Assembly (NCBI GenBank): GCA_026545225.1
Contig: CM048849.1
Location: forward strand, 16,251,541 to 16,315,540
DNA length: 64,000 bases
Source of the DNA: Cornus controversa
Lineage: Eukaryota; Streptophyta; Magnoliopsida; Cornales; Cornaceae
Direction of reading: 5' to 3'
The notes below the pieces were generated by a model. That model was not told the DNA's origin. It was given only the letters and a program-made list of their open reading frames with translations, and made no database searches. A program made the position numbers and the translations under genes. Of the stretch, positions 22,733 to 34,095 are shown in pieces; positions within the stretch are counted from its first letter, which is position 1; each line of letters starts with the position of its first letter.

Positions 22733-23929
22733 TGTGAGTTGCGCGGTGCGGAAGCGGTTGCGAAAAGTATTTTAGAACCTAGAGGGGGGGGTGAATAGGA
22801 TCACTTGCTCGTTTGCTTAATTTTTAATTAATTCAATTTTAAGTCCAATTAATTAAACAATTAAAGCAAGCAAATAAGTAAAGTGCAAGTAAAGAAAAGA
22901 ATGCACCAGATATACGTGGAAACCCAAGGCGGGAAAAACCACGGAGGGAGGCGGCACGCCTCAGGGAACCAATTCACTATGATGAAGCAAAGTACAACAG
23001 ACTCTGTCTCAGTCTCACACCCCTCTTCACTCTGTCAAGGATCTGATGCGGAACACCTCAGGCTTATGATTGCGACAACACGTCCAACTGCTGCAGACTT
23101 CCGGCTAACGTCACCACCCTTACAGAAAGGTTGCTGGAAGAACCAAAATACTCAGCAAGTATTTTGTTCCCTTCGTAGTGCAATCTGGTCACCTTTCTTC
23201 CTCAGCAAGCAAGCAAGCGAAGAACCTTCAATCCAATGTTCTGATCAGCAAATAGATTTGATGCAGTCTCTGAGCAGCTAATCAGAAGTAGAACACCATC
23301 CTAAAAATCACTCGTGTAGTATAGATGTGTGTTCTTAAAAATATATAAACCCTAATTATTATGTATATATTTTCTCTCTTTAAAACTAATATTTCAGGGC
23401 TTCTTTTTCACACATTTGTAGAGAAAATATGGATACATATATATAGGCAAGGAAGTCCTAATTCTACTTGGAAAAGAAGTTAAATACCAAAATAGAACTT
23501 TCCTAGAAGTTTCAAACCCAATATGAATCAGAATTTTCGTCAAAAGTTATTTCCTATTTGGAATAGGCTAAGTTGGACCGGTGCCAAATAAATAGGACCG
23601 GTGGGACTTTTTGAAAACCTGCAGAACCCATCTTACCGAGAAAAGTTGGACCGGTCCTAAATATTGGGGACCGGTCCTACTTTGAAAAACCCTAAACTTT
23701 TCATTTAACCCCTGGTTTTTCAAAATAGGCTCGGAACTAAAAAGTGCAGAGTGTCCTCACCATACTTACCTGTACTATATGGTGTTCTAACTGATTTGTC
23801 GGCTTCTATGCACTTGAGTGTCAGCTCGAAGATGTCGATGATCGGTTACATAAAATAACATGAAACTTACAACTCGATCATTCAGGTTTTGATCACCGAA
23901 ATATGCCAATTACAAATTTATATGTCACA
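22733..23929 (-). repeat. 3' LTR of the SIRE-like element
   Basis: Minus-strand start TGTGACATATAAATTTG and end CGCAACTCACA. The LTR carries GGACCGGTCC palindromes at 23572-23682. An open frame of 132 codons on the plus strand (22883-23281, repeated in the other LTR) is antisense to the element and probably not a gene. Confidence 0.9.
23572..23682 (-). repeat. GGACCGGTCC palindrome cluster, LTR copy
   Basis: Four ACCGGT-centred units (GTTGGACCGGTGCC, AGGACCGGTGGG, GTTGGACCGGTCCT, GGGGACCGGTCCTA) within 110 bp of the LTR's U3 side. The other LTR has the same at 30047-30158. Confidence 0.85.
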
Positions 23930-24419
23930 ATCTCCCCCTTTGGCAATTTCGTGACAAAACCACTTAGACAATCAATAACCTAACCCATTGGAAAAATTAG
24001 ATTACAAATTTGCCGAAATACACAGAATTATAGAACTGATCATCAGAAGCTTTACTTGTGTGTTCAAGACGGTTAGTAAAAACCTGTTGTACCTGCACAT
24101 CTCTTAAACAACACAACCTGTGAAAAGCTTAATAATGAAAGATAATCATATATCAATATCTCCCCCTTAATCTGATAAATATTTTATCCCCCTTTGTCAA
24201 CAATATTATCTCCCCCTTTTTGGAACAAATTGACAAAGAGCTAGCAAAAAAAATATAGATAAATCATGAAGCACATAGAGACAAACATAATCATCATCAC
24301 TGATCAAATACATATCCAAAACATATCAGTTGATAGAATAAACCAAAATAAATAATCTAGACATCAAAGATAAAGAAATCAACCATAGTCTAGAACAAAA
24401 ATATATGAAGACCTAAAGT

Positions 24420-25517
24420 CTAATCATCATCTGCATCATCAGCAGCCTCATCAGAAGCAGCAGGGTCAAGCTTGTCTATCCTAGTATGTAAACGATCGAA
24501 CCCTTGCTGAATGAACCTGAGAACTTGGTTCATCTGATTGGCCGTCACAGGTGTGTCAGTAGCAGGAAGTTGGAAAACTCCACGACCCCCAGACACAGCC
24601 TGACCAGCTCCTTGACTGAGCTCATAAGCTTTCCTATCCTTCTCTTTCTTGTTGACTGAACGAGTAATTGAGGTAGCATCAATTATCCCTTTCGGTCTTT
24701 CAACATCTGCTCCATCAGGAATAGGAACCCTTGCACCTCTCAGAATAGCCATGATAATCTGTGGGAAGGGTAAGGCTGATGATGACCTAGAGTGTCGAGT
24801 AGCTAGAATCATGGTACGCATGATTGTTGCAGGAAGATTGATGGGATCCTCTCGAACAATATGATATAGTAGCTCGGCTCGACTCTTGATCAAATTACCT
24901 TTATGATCATGAGGATCAAGGTTGTAGGAGACCACCAAATTTAATGCTGACACATTGTGTGTGATATAAAGTGAAGGCAACCTATCAACAAGTCTAGGGG
25001 CATTGGGTATGCATAACTCCCTAATCATGTCATCCATGGTTGGTCGATTTGGATCCTCAATTTGATATGGCAAAACTAAGCCATTTTCAATCTCTGGGAC
25101 TCCCAATATATTGGCAATTATATCCTTGGTAACCTCAACCCGAACACCATAACATTTGGTCACAAAAGTGAGGTCATCCAGGCTCGATGTAATGATATTA
25201 CCATAGAAATATCGAACCATGTCCGGCTTGACAATCTCCCGAAGATCACATAGAGACTCCCAACCATTATCCTCAAAATATTGCACAAAATCCAATTCCC
25301 ATTCTTGTTTAATCGCCACAAGATTCACTTTCCTTTCTATCCTCATAGCTCGACATCCAATGATGTTTATGAAAGTGTTGTAGTTAAAATCATCTTCAAA
25401 CATGTTTCTAGTAAACACAATTCGATTATCTGCACTTGTGGACGCATCATTTCGTCCCCGTTTGCGTGCCATTAACACCACAATGAATGGGATCAAAAAT
25501 ATAGTCAAGAGTTCCAT
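24420..25517 (-). CDS. 365-codon ORF with 'putative plant transposon protein' domain
   Basis: Intact ORF on the element's sense strand, in the place where SIRE-type elements may carry a third ORF. The better start is probably the internal Met at codon 16 (MARKRGRNDAS), giving 350 residues with a basic N-terminus. Residues about 30-190 hold NMFEDDFNYNTFINIIGC, ELDFVQYFEDNGWESLCD, MVRYFYGNI, YGVRVEVTKDIIANILGVPE. This is the pattern of the plant transposon-protein domain seen in many plant retroelement ORFs (Pfam 'putative plant transposon protein'), whose function is unknown. The C-terminal 50 residues look like a short coiled coil (MNQVLRFIQQGFDRLHTRID) and end in an acidic tail. There is no membrane segment or signal for an envelope role. 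Confidence 0.65.
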   Translation of the reverse strand: MELLTIFLIPFIVVLMARKRGRNDASTSADNRIVFTRNMFEDDFNYNTFINIIGCRAMRIERKVNLVAIKQEWELDFVQYFEDNGWESLCDLREIVKPDMVRYFYGNIITSSLDDLTFVTKCYGVRVEVTKDIIANILGVPEIENGLVLPYQIEDPNRPTMDDMIRELCIPNAPRLVDRLPSLYITHNVSALNLVVSYNLDPHDHKGNLIKSRAELLYHIVREDPINLPATIMRTMILATRHSRSSSALPFPQIIMAILRGARVPIPDGADVERPKGIIDATSITRSVNKKEKDRKAYELSQGAGQAVSGGRGVFQLPATDTPVTANQMNQVLRFIQQGFDRLHTRIDKLDPAASDEAADDADDD

Positions 25518-25812
25518 TGAGACTTTTTGTCGAACACTTTGTGTGCAAGTCTTTAAACCTCAATTTTCAAAACAATTTATTTGCACAATTTCTCCCAAAT
25601 CAATACTCAATCAATCCAAACTCCAAAAGTTCAATCCCAACCTCCAATATCAATCAATCACAAAGAAATTTAGATGAAGAGAAATGTGTGTGAGTTGGAG
25701 TGTTTTTAAGAGAGTTTGAGAGTTAGAGATATGAGTGTATGTGAGTGAGAATAAGTGAGGGGTTTTAAGCCAAAACGCGCGCGCGCAGAATCAACATTCT
25801 GGGCATTCGCTA

Positions 25813-25917
25813 AGTGCGACCGGTCCTCATATTTGGGGACCGGTCCAACTTCTTTCTGTTCCTCAGAACCTGCAGAAGTGCGACCGGTGCTCAATAATGG
25901 GGACCGGTCCAACTTTG
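25813..25917 (-). repeat. Internal copy of the GGACCGGTCC palindrome cluster
   Basis: Four ACCGGT units (GCGACCGGTCCTC, GGGGACCGGTCCAAC, GTGCGACCGGTGCTC, GGGGACCGGTCCAAC) with the intervening CCTGCAGAA also present in the LTR cluster. It lies about 300 bp upstream of the 365-codon ORF, outside either LTR. Confidence 0.85.
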
Positions 25918-27143
25918 TGAATTATGAAAAATTACACTTTGGACCTTTAATTCACCAAAAACACATCTTTTCAATCTGATTTAGCAATTTAGCACAAAAA
26001 GAGTGAAAAATAAACACAAAATCAAAAAAACATATTTTTGAATTTTTTTTTTTTTTGAAATTTTTCAAGAAAAAAAATACTAAACATGAATAATCTCATG
26101 AGAATAATCAAAACATACTTTTCAGAGAATAACATGAGTTCTAAAATTTCTGAACAATTTTAATTATTTATAAATGCAGAATTTTAAAACCCATAGATTG
26201 TCTTTAAAATTCATTCTCAAATTCATGATCATGACACAACTTCCAACACACAAATATTTATAAAAATTTAGAAATTCATCTAATAAATCCATGTGTGTGT
26301 GTGCAATCCAACTTCATCAAAAATTAATCAAATTCCTTTGATTCATTATCTAAAACATATTGGATAATAAGCAAATATAACTCCACAAGATCAATCATTT
26401 ATTTTTCATTCATCATTTTTTTTTCTTTTTCTAAGACGGTGGCTTTCACTCTTACGGGCAGCCAGCTATTTTCCTCAAAACAACTCTTTAAATTTTTAAA
26501 GATATCTCATTGGAGATTTACATTGTAGTGGAAGCTACGAACACATCCCGAAGGTAGCCTTTTCCTTTTGTCTTAGATATTCAGCAAATTTCCTATTTTC
26601 TTTTTCTTTTCATGCTGAATAAAAACATATATTTTTTTTCATTTTTTTTCATTGATCATTTAAGCTTTCAATGCTACTCATACAATATATTCTAGTCAAC
26701 TTCACATTAGTTTTCAATCAATTCTCTCAGAGTTGGACTAGTGCACAAATTGTATGGACTCAGAAGATTTACCTCTAAAAAGAAATAAATAAAGCATATT
26801 GGTCATCAATGTTTAGATCATAAAATCAAGTACTTCATTCATTGACAAGCTGAGTGTCCCAATTATGCATTCACAAATTAAAGTGAAATTAAAAAGAAAT
26901 ATAAGGAAATCACATCATTTCTCAGAAAAATATAATTATCATAATCTCATATGATTATTACTAAAAATAAACAAAACCTAACCAAAAAAAATATGGTCCA
27001 ATGGAAAACAAATAATGAACAGAAGCTCAATCCATGACCATCAAAGTCCTAAAAGACTTAGTTAGGGGGTTTTGCACCCAAAGACCTATTAGGAATAAAT
27101 CCCATAGTATCAAAAGGCACAAACTTCTCCAAATCTTCCTTTT
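25918..27143 (-). other. Non-coding interior between gag and the extra ORF
   Basis: A/T-rich interior of the SIRE-like element with no open frame of note. About 130 bp at 26440-26570 is less A/T-rich (on the minus strand GGCTACCTTCGGGATGTG, GGCTGCCCGTAAGAGTG) and might be a structured leader for the downstream ORF. The pol genes would normally occupy this place. Confidence 0.5.
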
Positions 27144-29135
27144 TCATCCAGATGTTTTAACATGCAATTTATCAGGAGAGAATTGTGGAGAAACAAAAAC
27201 ATTCTTCTTTTTATTTGAATTCTTTTTACCTTGAGACTTTTTGGGTTTGTTCCAATAATGTGGCTTTTTAGCATGAACCCTATTCTTAGCAAAAGAATTA
27301 TGCACATGAAAATCAGAATTAGAATGTCTTCTCTTTTTATAGCAATAGTGTTGACTATGTCCAGTCTTATCACAAAAAGAACAATAAAGCACATTGGACA
27401 CAACATTAGCATGCACAGACTCAACTTGAGACTTAGGTTTGGGTTCTGACACAATCAAATTCTTGGGTTTAACAAAAATAGTTTTTCCCTTAGACGATGA
27501 CCCAACAAAACCTAATCCAGTTTTATCTCCTACAGGCTTACCAACACTAATCATGCTATCAAGCTTAATCTGTCCAGAAGTAAAAGCAATTAATTTCTCT
27601 TGTGATTTTTTCAATTCAGGCTCGAGAAAATTAATTCTAGCAATAAGAACATCTTTAGCAGAAATAGCTTGACTTACCTCGTTTTTGAGAAACTTGGCTT
27701 TGCCTTGAAGATTCAGAATTTTAGCTTTACTTTCTTCAATCAACTTCACTTGATCTTCATTATTTTTCTTCAAAGTCTCTTTCTCAGATTTTTCTTGCTT
27801 CAGCTTCTCAGATTTTTTATTATAAGCTTCCAGCAATTTCTCAAAAAGTTCTGGCAGCTTACTTTCACATGGTTCTTCATCAGACTGCTCAACTTCTGAA
27901 TCGTCAGACCCTACTTGACTGTGAGTAGTGTACATCTCTGTTTCACCTACATCAGAAGAAGAATCATTAGCAGTATCATCATTCAATAAAGCAACAAAAG
28001 CCAAAGAATCATTCTCAACAGAAGAATCACTATCAGAGTTAGAAGATTCAGACTCAGAAATAATAGCTTTCATAACTTTCTTGTTTGAAATTTTCTTTGC
28101 ACTAAAGCTATTTTTCTTAGGACTTGGACATTGATTAGATGTGTGTCCTTTACCACCACATGTCCAACACGTAACCTCAATTTCCTTAGAGTCCTCTTCT
28201 TTTTCTTTCCTTTCCTTACCTTTGGATGATGAGCTTTGATTCCGGAATTTAGAAGGATTTCCTTTTCTCAAATTTTTACCTTTTTCATATTCAAGAATCT
28301 TTCTAAATTTTCTAGCAAGGAGTGCAACATCATTATCTGAATCATATTCAAACCTTTCAATTTTTTCAACTTCAGATTTTGAAGAATTTGAACAATTTGA
28401 CAAACTTGAAGACTTTGAAGTCTTTGATGTTTTTAAAGCCAAATTTTTTGACTTCTGAAGCTTTGGATATTTCATCTCAAAAGTTTGAATTGATCCAACT
28501 AACTCAGCCACCTCCATAGAATCTACATCTCTGCTTTCATCTAAGGCTTCCAACTTAGCTTGGAACCTATCAGGCAATGATCTCATGATTTTTCTAATAA
28601 TCTAAAAAGAAGGAATTTTCTCTCCAAGGTTAGCACTACTTTGAACAATATCATTAAGCCTAGAATAAAAATCAGAAAACATCTCATCCTCATCCATTCT
28701 AATTGTTTCAAATTTAGTGGCAAGCATTTGTAGCTTAGATCTCCTTACCTTGGTGGTACCCTCATGAGTTACCTGTAAAATATTCCATGCTTTTTTCGAA
28801 GTGGAACACGTAGAAATTCTAGCAAATTCAGAAGGAACAACAGAATTAAATATAGCATATAAACCCTTGTTGTTATTATTTGCATCTTCATGTTCAGCAT
28901 TAGACCATGTTGCCTTATCCTTTTCTACAGTCACAACAGCATCACCATCTCCAGTTGTAATGGTAGGAATTTTATAGCCATTCTCTACAGCCATCCAAAC
29001 TCTCTCTCCTTGAGATTTTAAAAAGGCTTTCATGTGAGACTTCCAGAAAGTATAATTTGAACCATCAAACAAAGGAGTTCGCTGAATCGATCCACCCTCT
29101 TTCATACTAGATTCCATGATAAATTTTAAAAACAA
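27144..29135 (-). CDS. Copia (SIRE-like) Gag, one in-frame TAG
   Basis: Capsid/nucleocapsid protein that packages element RNA into cytoplasmic particles. Reading from 29135: PLFDGSNYTFWKSHMKAFLK and NGYKIP (copia gag N-terminal domain), SKKAWNILQVTHEG, KFETIRMDEDEMFSDFYSRL, then a TAG at 28602-28604. The same frame continues with IMRSLPDRFQAKLEALDESR, SIQTFEMKYPKLQ, zinc knuckle CWTCGGKGHTSNQC (near 28160), a Lys/Glu-rich coiled coil, and a second zinc knuckle CSFCDKTGHSQHYC (near 27370). It ends at 27144, 664 codons in all. Apart from the one stop the frame is open throughout. A point mutation or a programmed stop are both possible; mutation is the simpler reading. Confidence 0.85.
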
Positions 29136-29208
29136 AAATAAATTTTGATTTTAAAAATACTTCGCAAGGAACTACTCACAAATTAGAGAACACTGCTCTG
29201 ATACCAAT

Positions 29209-30403
29209 TGTGAGTTGCGCGGTGCGGAAGCGGTTGCGAAAAGTATTTTAGAACCTAGAGGGGGGGTGAATAGGATCACTTGCTCGTTTGCTTAATTTTT
29301 AATTAATTCAATTTTAAGTCCAATTAATTAAACAATTAAAGCAAGCAAATAAGTAAAGTGCAAGTAAAGAAAAGAATGCACCAGATATACGTGGAAACCC
29401 AAGGCGGGAAAAACCACGGAGGGAGGCGGCACGCCTCAGGGAACCAATTCACTATGATGAAGCAAAGTACAACAGACTCTGTCTCAGTCTCACACCCCTC
29501 TTCACTCTGTCAAGGATCTGATGCGGAACACCTCAGGCTTATGATTGCGACAACACGTCCAACTGCTGCAGACTTCCGGCTAACGTCACCACCCTTACAG
29601 AAAGGTTGCTGGAAGAACCAAAATACTCAGCAAGTATTTTGTTCCCTTCGTAGTGCAATCTGGTCACCTTTCTTCCTCAGCAAGCAAGCAAGCGAAGAAC
29701 CTTCAATCCAATGTTCTGATCAGCAAATAGATTTGATGCAGTCTCTGAGCAGCTAATCAGAAGTAGAACACCATCCTAAAAATCACTCGTGTAGTATAGA
29801 TGTGTGTTCTTAAAAATATATAAACCCTAATTATTATGTATATATTTTCTCTCTTTAAAACTAATATTTCAGGGCTTCTTTTTCACACATTTGTAGAGAA
29901 AATATGGATACATATATATAGGCAAGGAAGTCCTAATTCTACTTGAAAAAGAAGTTAAATACCAAAATAGAACTTTCCTAGAAGTTTCAAACCCAATATG
30001 AATCAGAATTTTCATCAAAAGTTATTTCCTATTTGGAATAGGCTAAGTTGGACCGGTGCCAAATAAATAGGACCGGTGGGACTTTTTGAAAACCTGCAGA
30101 ACCCATCTTACCAAGAAAAGTTGGACCGGTCCTAAATATTGGGGACCGGTCCTACTTTGAAAAACCCTAAACTTTTCATTTAACCCCTGGTTTTTCAAAA
30201 TAGGCTCGGAACTAAAAAGTGCAGAGTGTCCTCACCATACTTACCTGTACTATATGGTGTTCTAACTGATTTGTCGGCTTCTATGCACTTGAGTGTCAGC
30301 TCGAAGATGTCGATGATCGGTTACATAAAATAACATGAAACTTACAACTCGATCATTCAGGTTTTGATCACCGAAATATGCCAATTACAAATTTATATGC
30401 ACA
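29209..30403 (-). repeat. 5' LTR of the SIRE-like element
   Basis: About 99.7% identical to the LTR at 22733-23929. The primer binding site abuts it at 29195-29208. A TATATATA run near 29910-29920 on the minus strand is a candidate promoter. Confidence 0.9.
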
Positions 30404-30439
30404 ATCTGGAGTCAAATACTGTTTGCTCAAATGCCTATT

Positions 30440-30960
30440 TGGCTGGCCTCAACTCCAGTAGGAGAACCACCTTTACATACTGGATATTTATTGGTGGAAA
30501 CTTCAAGACAAATATAGCCTTCAAACGATTATGACTTGGAGTCTTAGCGAACATTTCAGCCATTTGATCTTCAAATTTCACAAATGGAGTAGAGATGTTT
30601 CCACACAACATCTTATCAGTCAACTTCAATATCCTTAGTCCTCTCATGAAAGACTGGATTAGAGGCAATATGTAGAGTTGCTCAATTATCACAAAACAAT
30701 GAAAGAGGAGTTTGAACTTCTACACCAAGTTGTTCAAGAAAATGTTATGACCTTGTCAACTCACGATGTATGGGTCAATGCTCTATACTCAGCTTCAGCA
30801 CTAGACCGTGATACCACTGTCTACTTCTTACTCTTCCATGTAACTAGATTACCCCCAAAGAAGGTGCAGTATCCTGTATTGGATCTTCCATAAGGGAGAA
30901 CCAGCCCAATCATTATATGTAAAACCTTCCACTTTACGGTGCCTATTTGAATACAAACTG
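30440..30960 (-). pseudogene. Copia RNase H relic
   Basis: On the minus strand, decayed text recalls copia RNase H: GRSNTGYCTFF-like and KKQTVVSRSSAEAEY-like traces at 30780-30890, then KMLCGNISTPFVKFEDQMAE and MFAKTPSHNRLKAIF near 30520-30620 (family: GDISTPFV..EDQLADIFTK). Several stops and frameshifts. The SIRE-like element inserted at its 3' end at 30404. Confidence 0.7.
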
Positions 30961-31118
30961 CCTTCCTCAACTCTCAAGGTATGCTCCTTTTTTCTCTCTG
31001 AATTTCTTTTTCTCTTTTTTCATTCTCTCTTTTTATTGGATTAGGAAAACTTGTAATAACAGAATATGTATATATGTATATATGATTTTACATACGTTTA
31101 TATGGGTTTCCTAATGTT

Positions 31119-31151
<33 letters not shown>

Positions 31152-32320
31152 TTTTTTTTTCTTCTTCTTGTAATACCGATCCTTGATTTGAAGACTAATC
31201 TAGGTGATAGTACAAACAAAGCCAAACAAATAGCACAAACAAAAGAATCAATATATCAAAGATCATCAATGCCAAAACCTAGCTCAGTGCATAGTCCAAT
31301 TTGTACCACAACACCAAAACCAATAACCAAATTTCAGGTGTCATTGACATAAGGGATGTCGTTTCTAGTCTATCTCTTTCTATTTCTATATATAATTTAA
31401 AAAATCATCATATAATAATCCAAAAATTGCAATAGAAAAGAAAAAGGGAGGTTTGTGATGATTTTAAAATCTTTTCTACTAGGTAATCTAGTATCCTTAT
31501 GCATGAAGATAATCAATTCAGTCATTGTCGTTGGACTCTATTATGGATTTCTGACTACATTCTCCATGGTCTTTATATTTAATATTTTTTGTTTCCTTTG
31601 TATTGTACGTCTTTAATATGAAAACTGTTTATTTAATATTTTTTGTTTCCTTTCTCTTGTAATCGAAGTTCTTCCTCTGCATATTACTGAGGCATAAAAA
31701 TCATTGTAAACCAATTAGAATATTACTTACCTAAAAATTTTACAATTTCTAAAAAAGACGATTTGAGAACCATAAATCTTTATAGGGAATTCATGTACTG
31801 ATTGGTATTGTAATCTTGATTGTTTCGGGTTAATTCATGGATATTATGAACTTATGTACCAAATCCGACTTGAACTCTGAAAATATATTGAAGAAATCAT
31901 TACAAGTCTAAAAATCCATTAAAGTCTCTAATAGAAGTCTATACAAATCCATGAAAGTCTGTAATAGAAGTCTATACAAATCCATGAAAGTCTGTAATAA
32001 GAGTCCATAGAAATCCACGAATTCTACTTAAATCCATAGAAATTCATAAAAGTCTGTCACTTAAAAAATTTCTTTCAAAATCCTTTAAAATCCTAATTGA
32101 ATACATCCTCCTTAGTAATTATTGGTTATTTTGTTTTCCATTAGAGTTTGCCTGTAAAAGGCTTTCATGTATCAGCCTATGGTAGCTTTTTTGGAATTAT
32201 TAATATTATTGATCTTTGAATTCTCTCTATTTCTTCTCTTCTCTCTTCTTCCTTCACTTCTTTCATTTCTCCCTTTCTTTCTTCTCTTCTCCTCTCATTT
32301 TCTCTTCGGGTTTGTCATCA
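30961..32320. other. Non-coding region, microsatellite, degenerate repeats and gypsy 5' LTR end
   Basis: A (TA)n microsatellite lies at 31120-31151. At 31900-32075 there are five to six degenerate copies of AGTCTATACAAATCCATGAA (spacing about 35 bp), MITE-like. The last few hundred bases, ending CGGGTTTGTCATCA at 32320, are probably the 5' LTR of the gypsy element that follows; its left boundary is not clear to me. Confidence 0.5.
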
Positions 32321-32322
32321 AT

Positions 32323-32334
32323 TGGTATCAGAGC
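32323..32334 (+). other. Primer binding site for reverse transcription
   Basis: TGGTATCAGAGC, complementary to the 3' end of initiator tRNA-Met, two bases after the LTR end. It is the likely start of the gypsy element whose gag begins near 33720. Confidence 0.7.
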
Positions 32335-32640
32335 GAAATTCCAAGTTTACAAGATTGAAAGACTAAAGTTCAATACAAAACCCAAGACTTAACCACCATC
32401 TGCAACAAACCCTAATCCTCAAAACCCTCAACCCATCATTCTGTTCCCAAACCAAGCAACTGACTACCTCATAAACAAACACATCACCCATATACCATAC
32501 CCATTCTATCAGTTGTTCACCCAAGCCCCAATCAATAGTACAATTCTCACTCATCATAATCCCAGTCGCAAGACCTTGATCCCCAAGCCAACAGGCACTA
32601 ACCACAACACTACTGTTAAACTATCATCGGAAGCACCATC

Positions 32641-33119
32641 TGTTAGAGTATTTTAATAAATAAAATATTTTTTATTTGTGATCCTATGCACTATTTCTAA
32701 AATTGGATTACAATATAATTATTGTTACTTGATGGGTTGGGGTTATACTTGTCAATTGTGGTCTAATTGACAGTATAATATTTACACCGTTGGATTGTGG
32801 TTTTCCAACTTTATTTGGTAGGATTTAATCCTAACCGTTGATATCTAGGTCTCCATGATAGGAAGGGAGACTTAGGTATTTTATTTGTAGAGAAGTCCTC
32901 CCCCCTGTTGTTGTTATAAATAAGGGTTTCACAACTTTTATTCAGCCCTATCGAAGAACAACTCTCAGAAAGGGGGTAATGCACTCTAAGGAACTCTTGC
33001 AGAAAACTCAAAGGTATTATAAAGTTTAGTCTTCAATCAGGTATGTCAATTAAATCTCCTCTTTAATTAATTACAGTATTCTTGATTTCTACAAGTTGAG
33101 TATGGATTAAATTCCAACA
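32641..33119 (+). mobile_element. Solo LTR with 5-bp target duplication
   Basis: A 479-bp sequence TGTTAGAGTATT...ATTCCAACA flanked by CCATC at 32636-32640 and 33120-33124. TG...CA ends and a perfect 5-bp duplication mark a solo LTR left by recombination. It sits in the leader of the older gypsy element. Confidence 0.88.
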
Positions 33120-33719
33120 CCATCTTCAACCATCATCGAACTCCTACATCATCGTCACTGGAATCAAATCACCATCGTTGCCGATCAGTCCCACAGCCTC
33201 CATCAACATCATCTCTTCGTTACACAACCACTATCAATTTTATGATTCTTATCACCACCAACCACTGGTCAGTCTTCGTCAAAGTTCTGGCCGTCACAGT
33301 CACCGGACGCCACTTTGGCTTTCACTGCAATCATAGCTCTAAGCCTCTATAATGATCGATTTGGGAAATACAAGAATTTTGTTTTATAAGTGATAACCCA
33401 CAGTTGAATCTGTTACCCAAATTCTCATTTGACCCAAATTCATTAAACCATAATCAGGTAGGATAACTCTTTTAAAAAAAAAATTTGTTTCATTCCTGAT
33501 CGTTCAATTTACCATTTCACAACCACTTTTATCTCAACCATCAACAGTTAAAATTGGTGCATGAGCTTCATATAATTAATTTTGTTGGCACTTTTGTTTC
33601 TTATTTGAGTGTTGCAAAAGTTTATAATTTGATTTATTTCATTCGATTTGAGTTGAGTTGATATATCGGCAAAATACCTTTTGACCATTGTATCCTCACA
33701 CCATTCCCATTGAAACCAT

Positions 33720-34090
33720 TATGACAATTCGAGACTTGATTGAGGCCCAAACCATAATAGAATAAAGAGTTCAAACTATAGAACAGGGTCCTTGCCAATT
33801 TAAAAGAACCACTAAACCAACTTTATAATGTGATTCATTCAGATCATGGTGCCCAATTGACTAAAATACATAAGCAACTTTCCAGTTGGAAACAATGCTA
33901 CAAAAACAACCTGTTGAAGATCAAAGGGGTGAAAATTTTGATTCCCCAAATTTTGCACACGATCCTAGTGATAGTCAGCAACAGTTTACTCACACCCAAC
34001 AGGGGTTACTTCCCACTCCGAGAGTCCCCCAAAACCGTCAAGGTCAAAACCCCACTTTTACGGAGAGTCAAGTCTAGGGAAATAATAAGG
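33720..34090 (+). pseudogene. Gypsy gag, 5' part
   Basis: Opens MTIRDLIEAQTIIE, then frameshifted sequence with DQRGENFDSPNF and PRVPQNRQGQNPTFTESQV, a low-complexity Gag N-terminus. It is cut by the solo LTR inserted at 34096 and resumes at 38209. The leader from 33125 to 33719 (rich in CATCATC-type triplets) has no other gene. Confidence 0.55.
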
Positions 34091-34095
34091 GATCT

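Larger units (their letters stand above)
22733..30403 (-). mobile_element. Young SIRE-like copia element, gag plus extra ORF, no pol
   Basis: A 7671-bp element in reverse orientation, bounded by the target duplication ATCTG at 22728-22732 and 30404-30408. Its LTRs (1197 and 1195 bp) differ by about three substitutions and two single-base indels, so it is a recent insertion. The primer site TTGGTATCAGAGC lies just inside the 5' LTR (29195-29208) and the polypurine tract AAAGGGGGAGAT just inside the 3' LTR (23930-23942). The interior encodes a copia Gag and a 365-codon ORF of another kind. Protease, integrase, RT and RNase H are absent, so it depends on a partner element. It inserted into an older copia relic. 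Confidence 0.9.

Noticed and set aside
22883..23281. 132-codon plus-strand ORF, repeated exactly at 29358-29756
   Set aside because: It lies in both LTRs, antisense to the element, and its conservation is explained by the LTR duplication. It resembles no known protein.
24420..25517. 365-codon ORF as a host gene
   Set aside because: It is inside a complete LTR element on its sense strand and carries a domain known from plant mobile elements, so I list it as element-encoded.
24420..25517. The same ORF as a retroviral-type envelope gene
   Set aside because: No signal peptide, no hydrophobic fusion or membrane segment, and an acidic C-terminus.
27669..27899. Phe/Leu-rich plus-strand ORF resembling a membrane protein
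   Set aside because: It is the antisense shadow of the Lys/Glu-rich coiled coil of gag.
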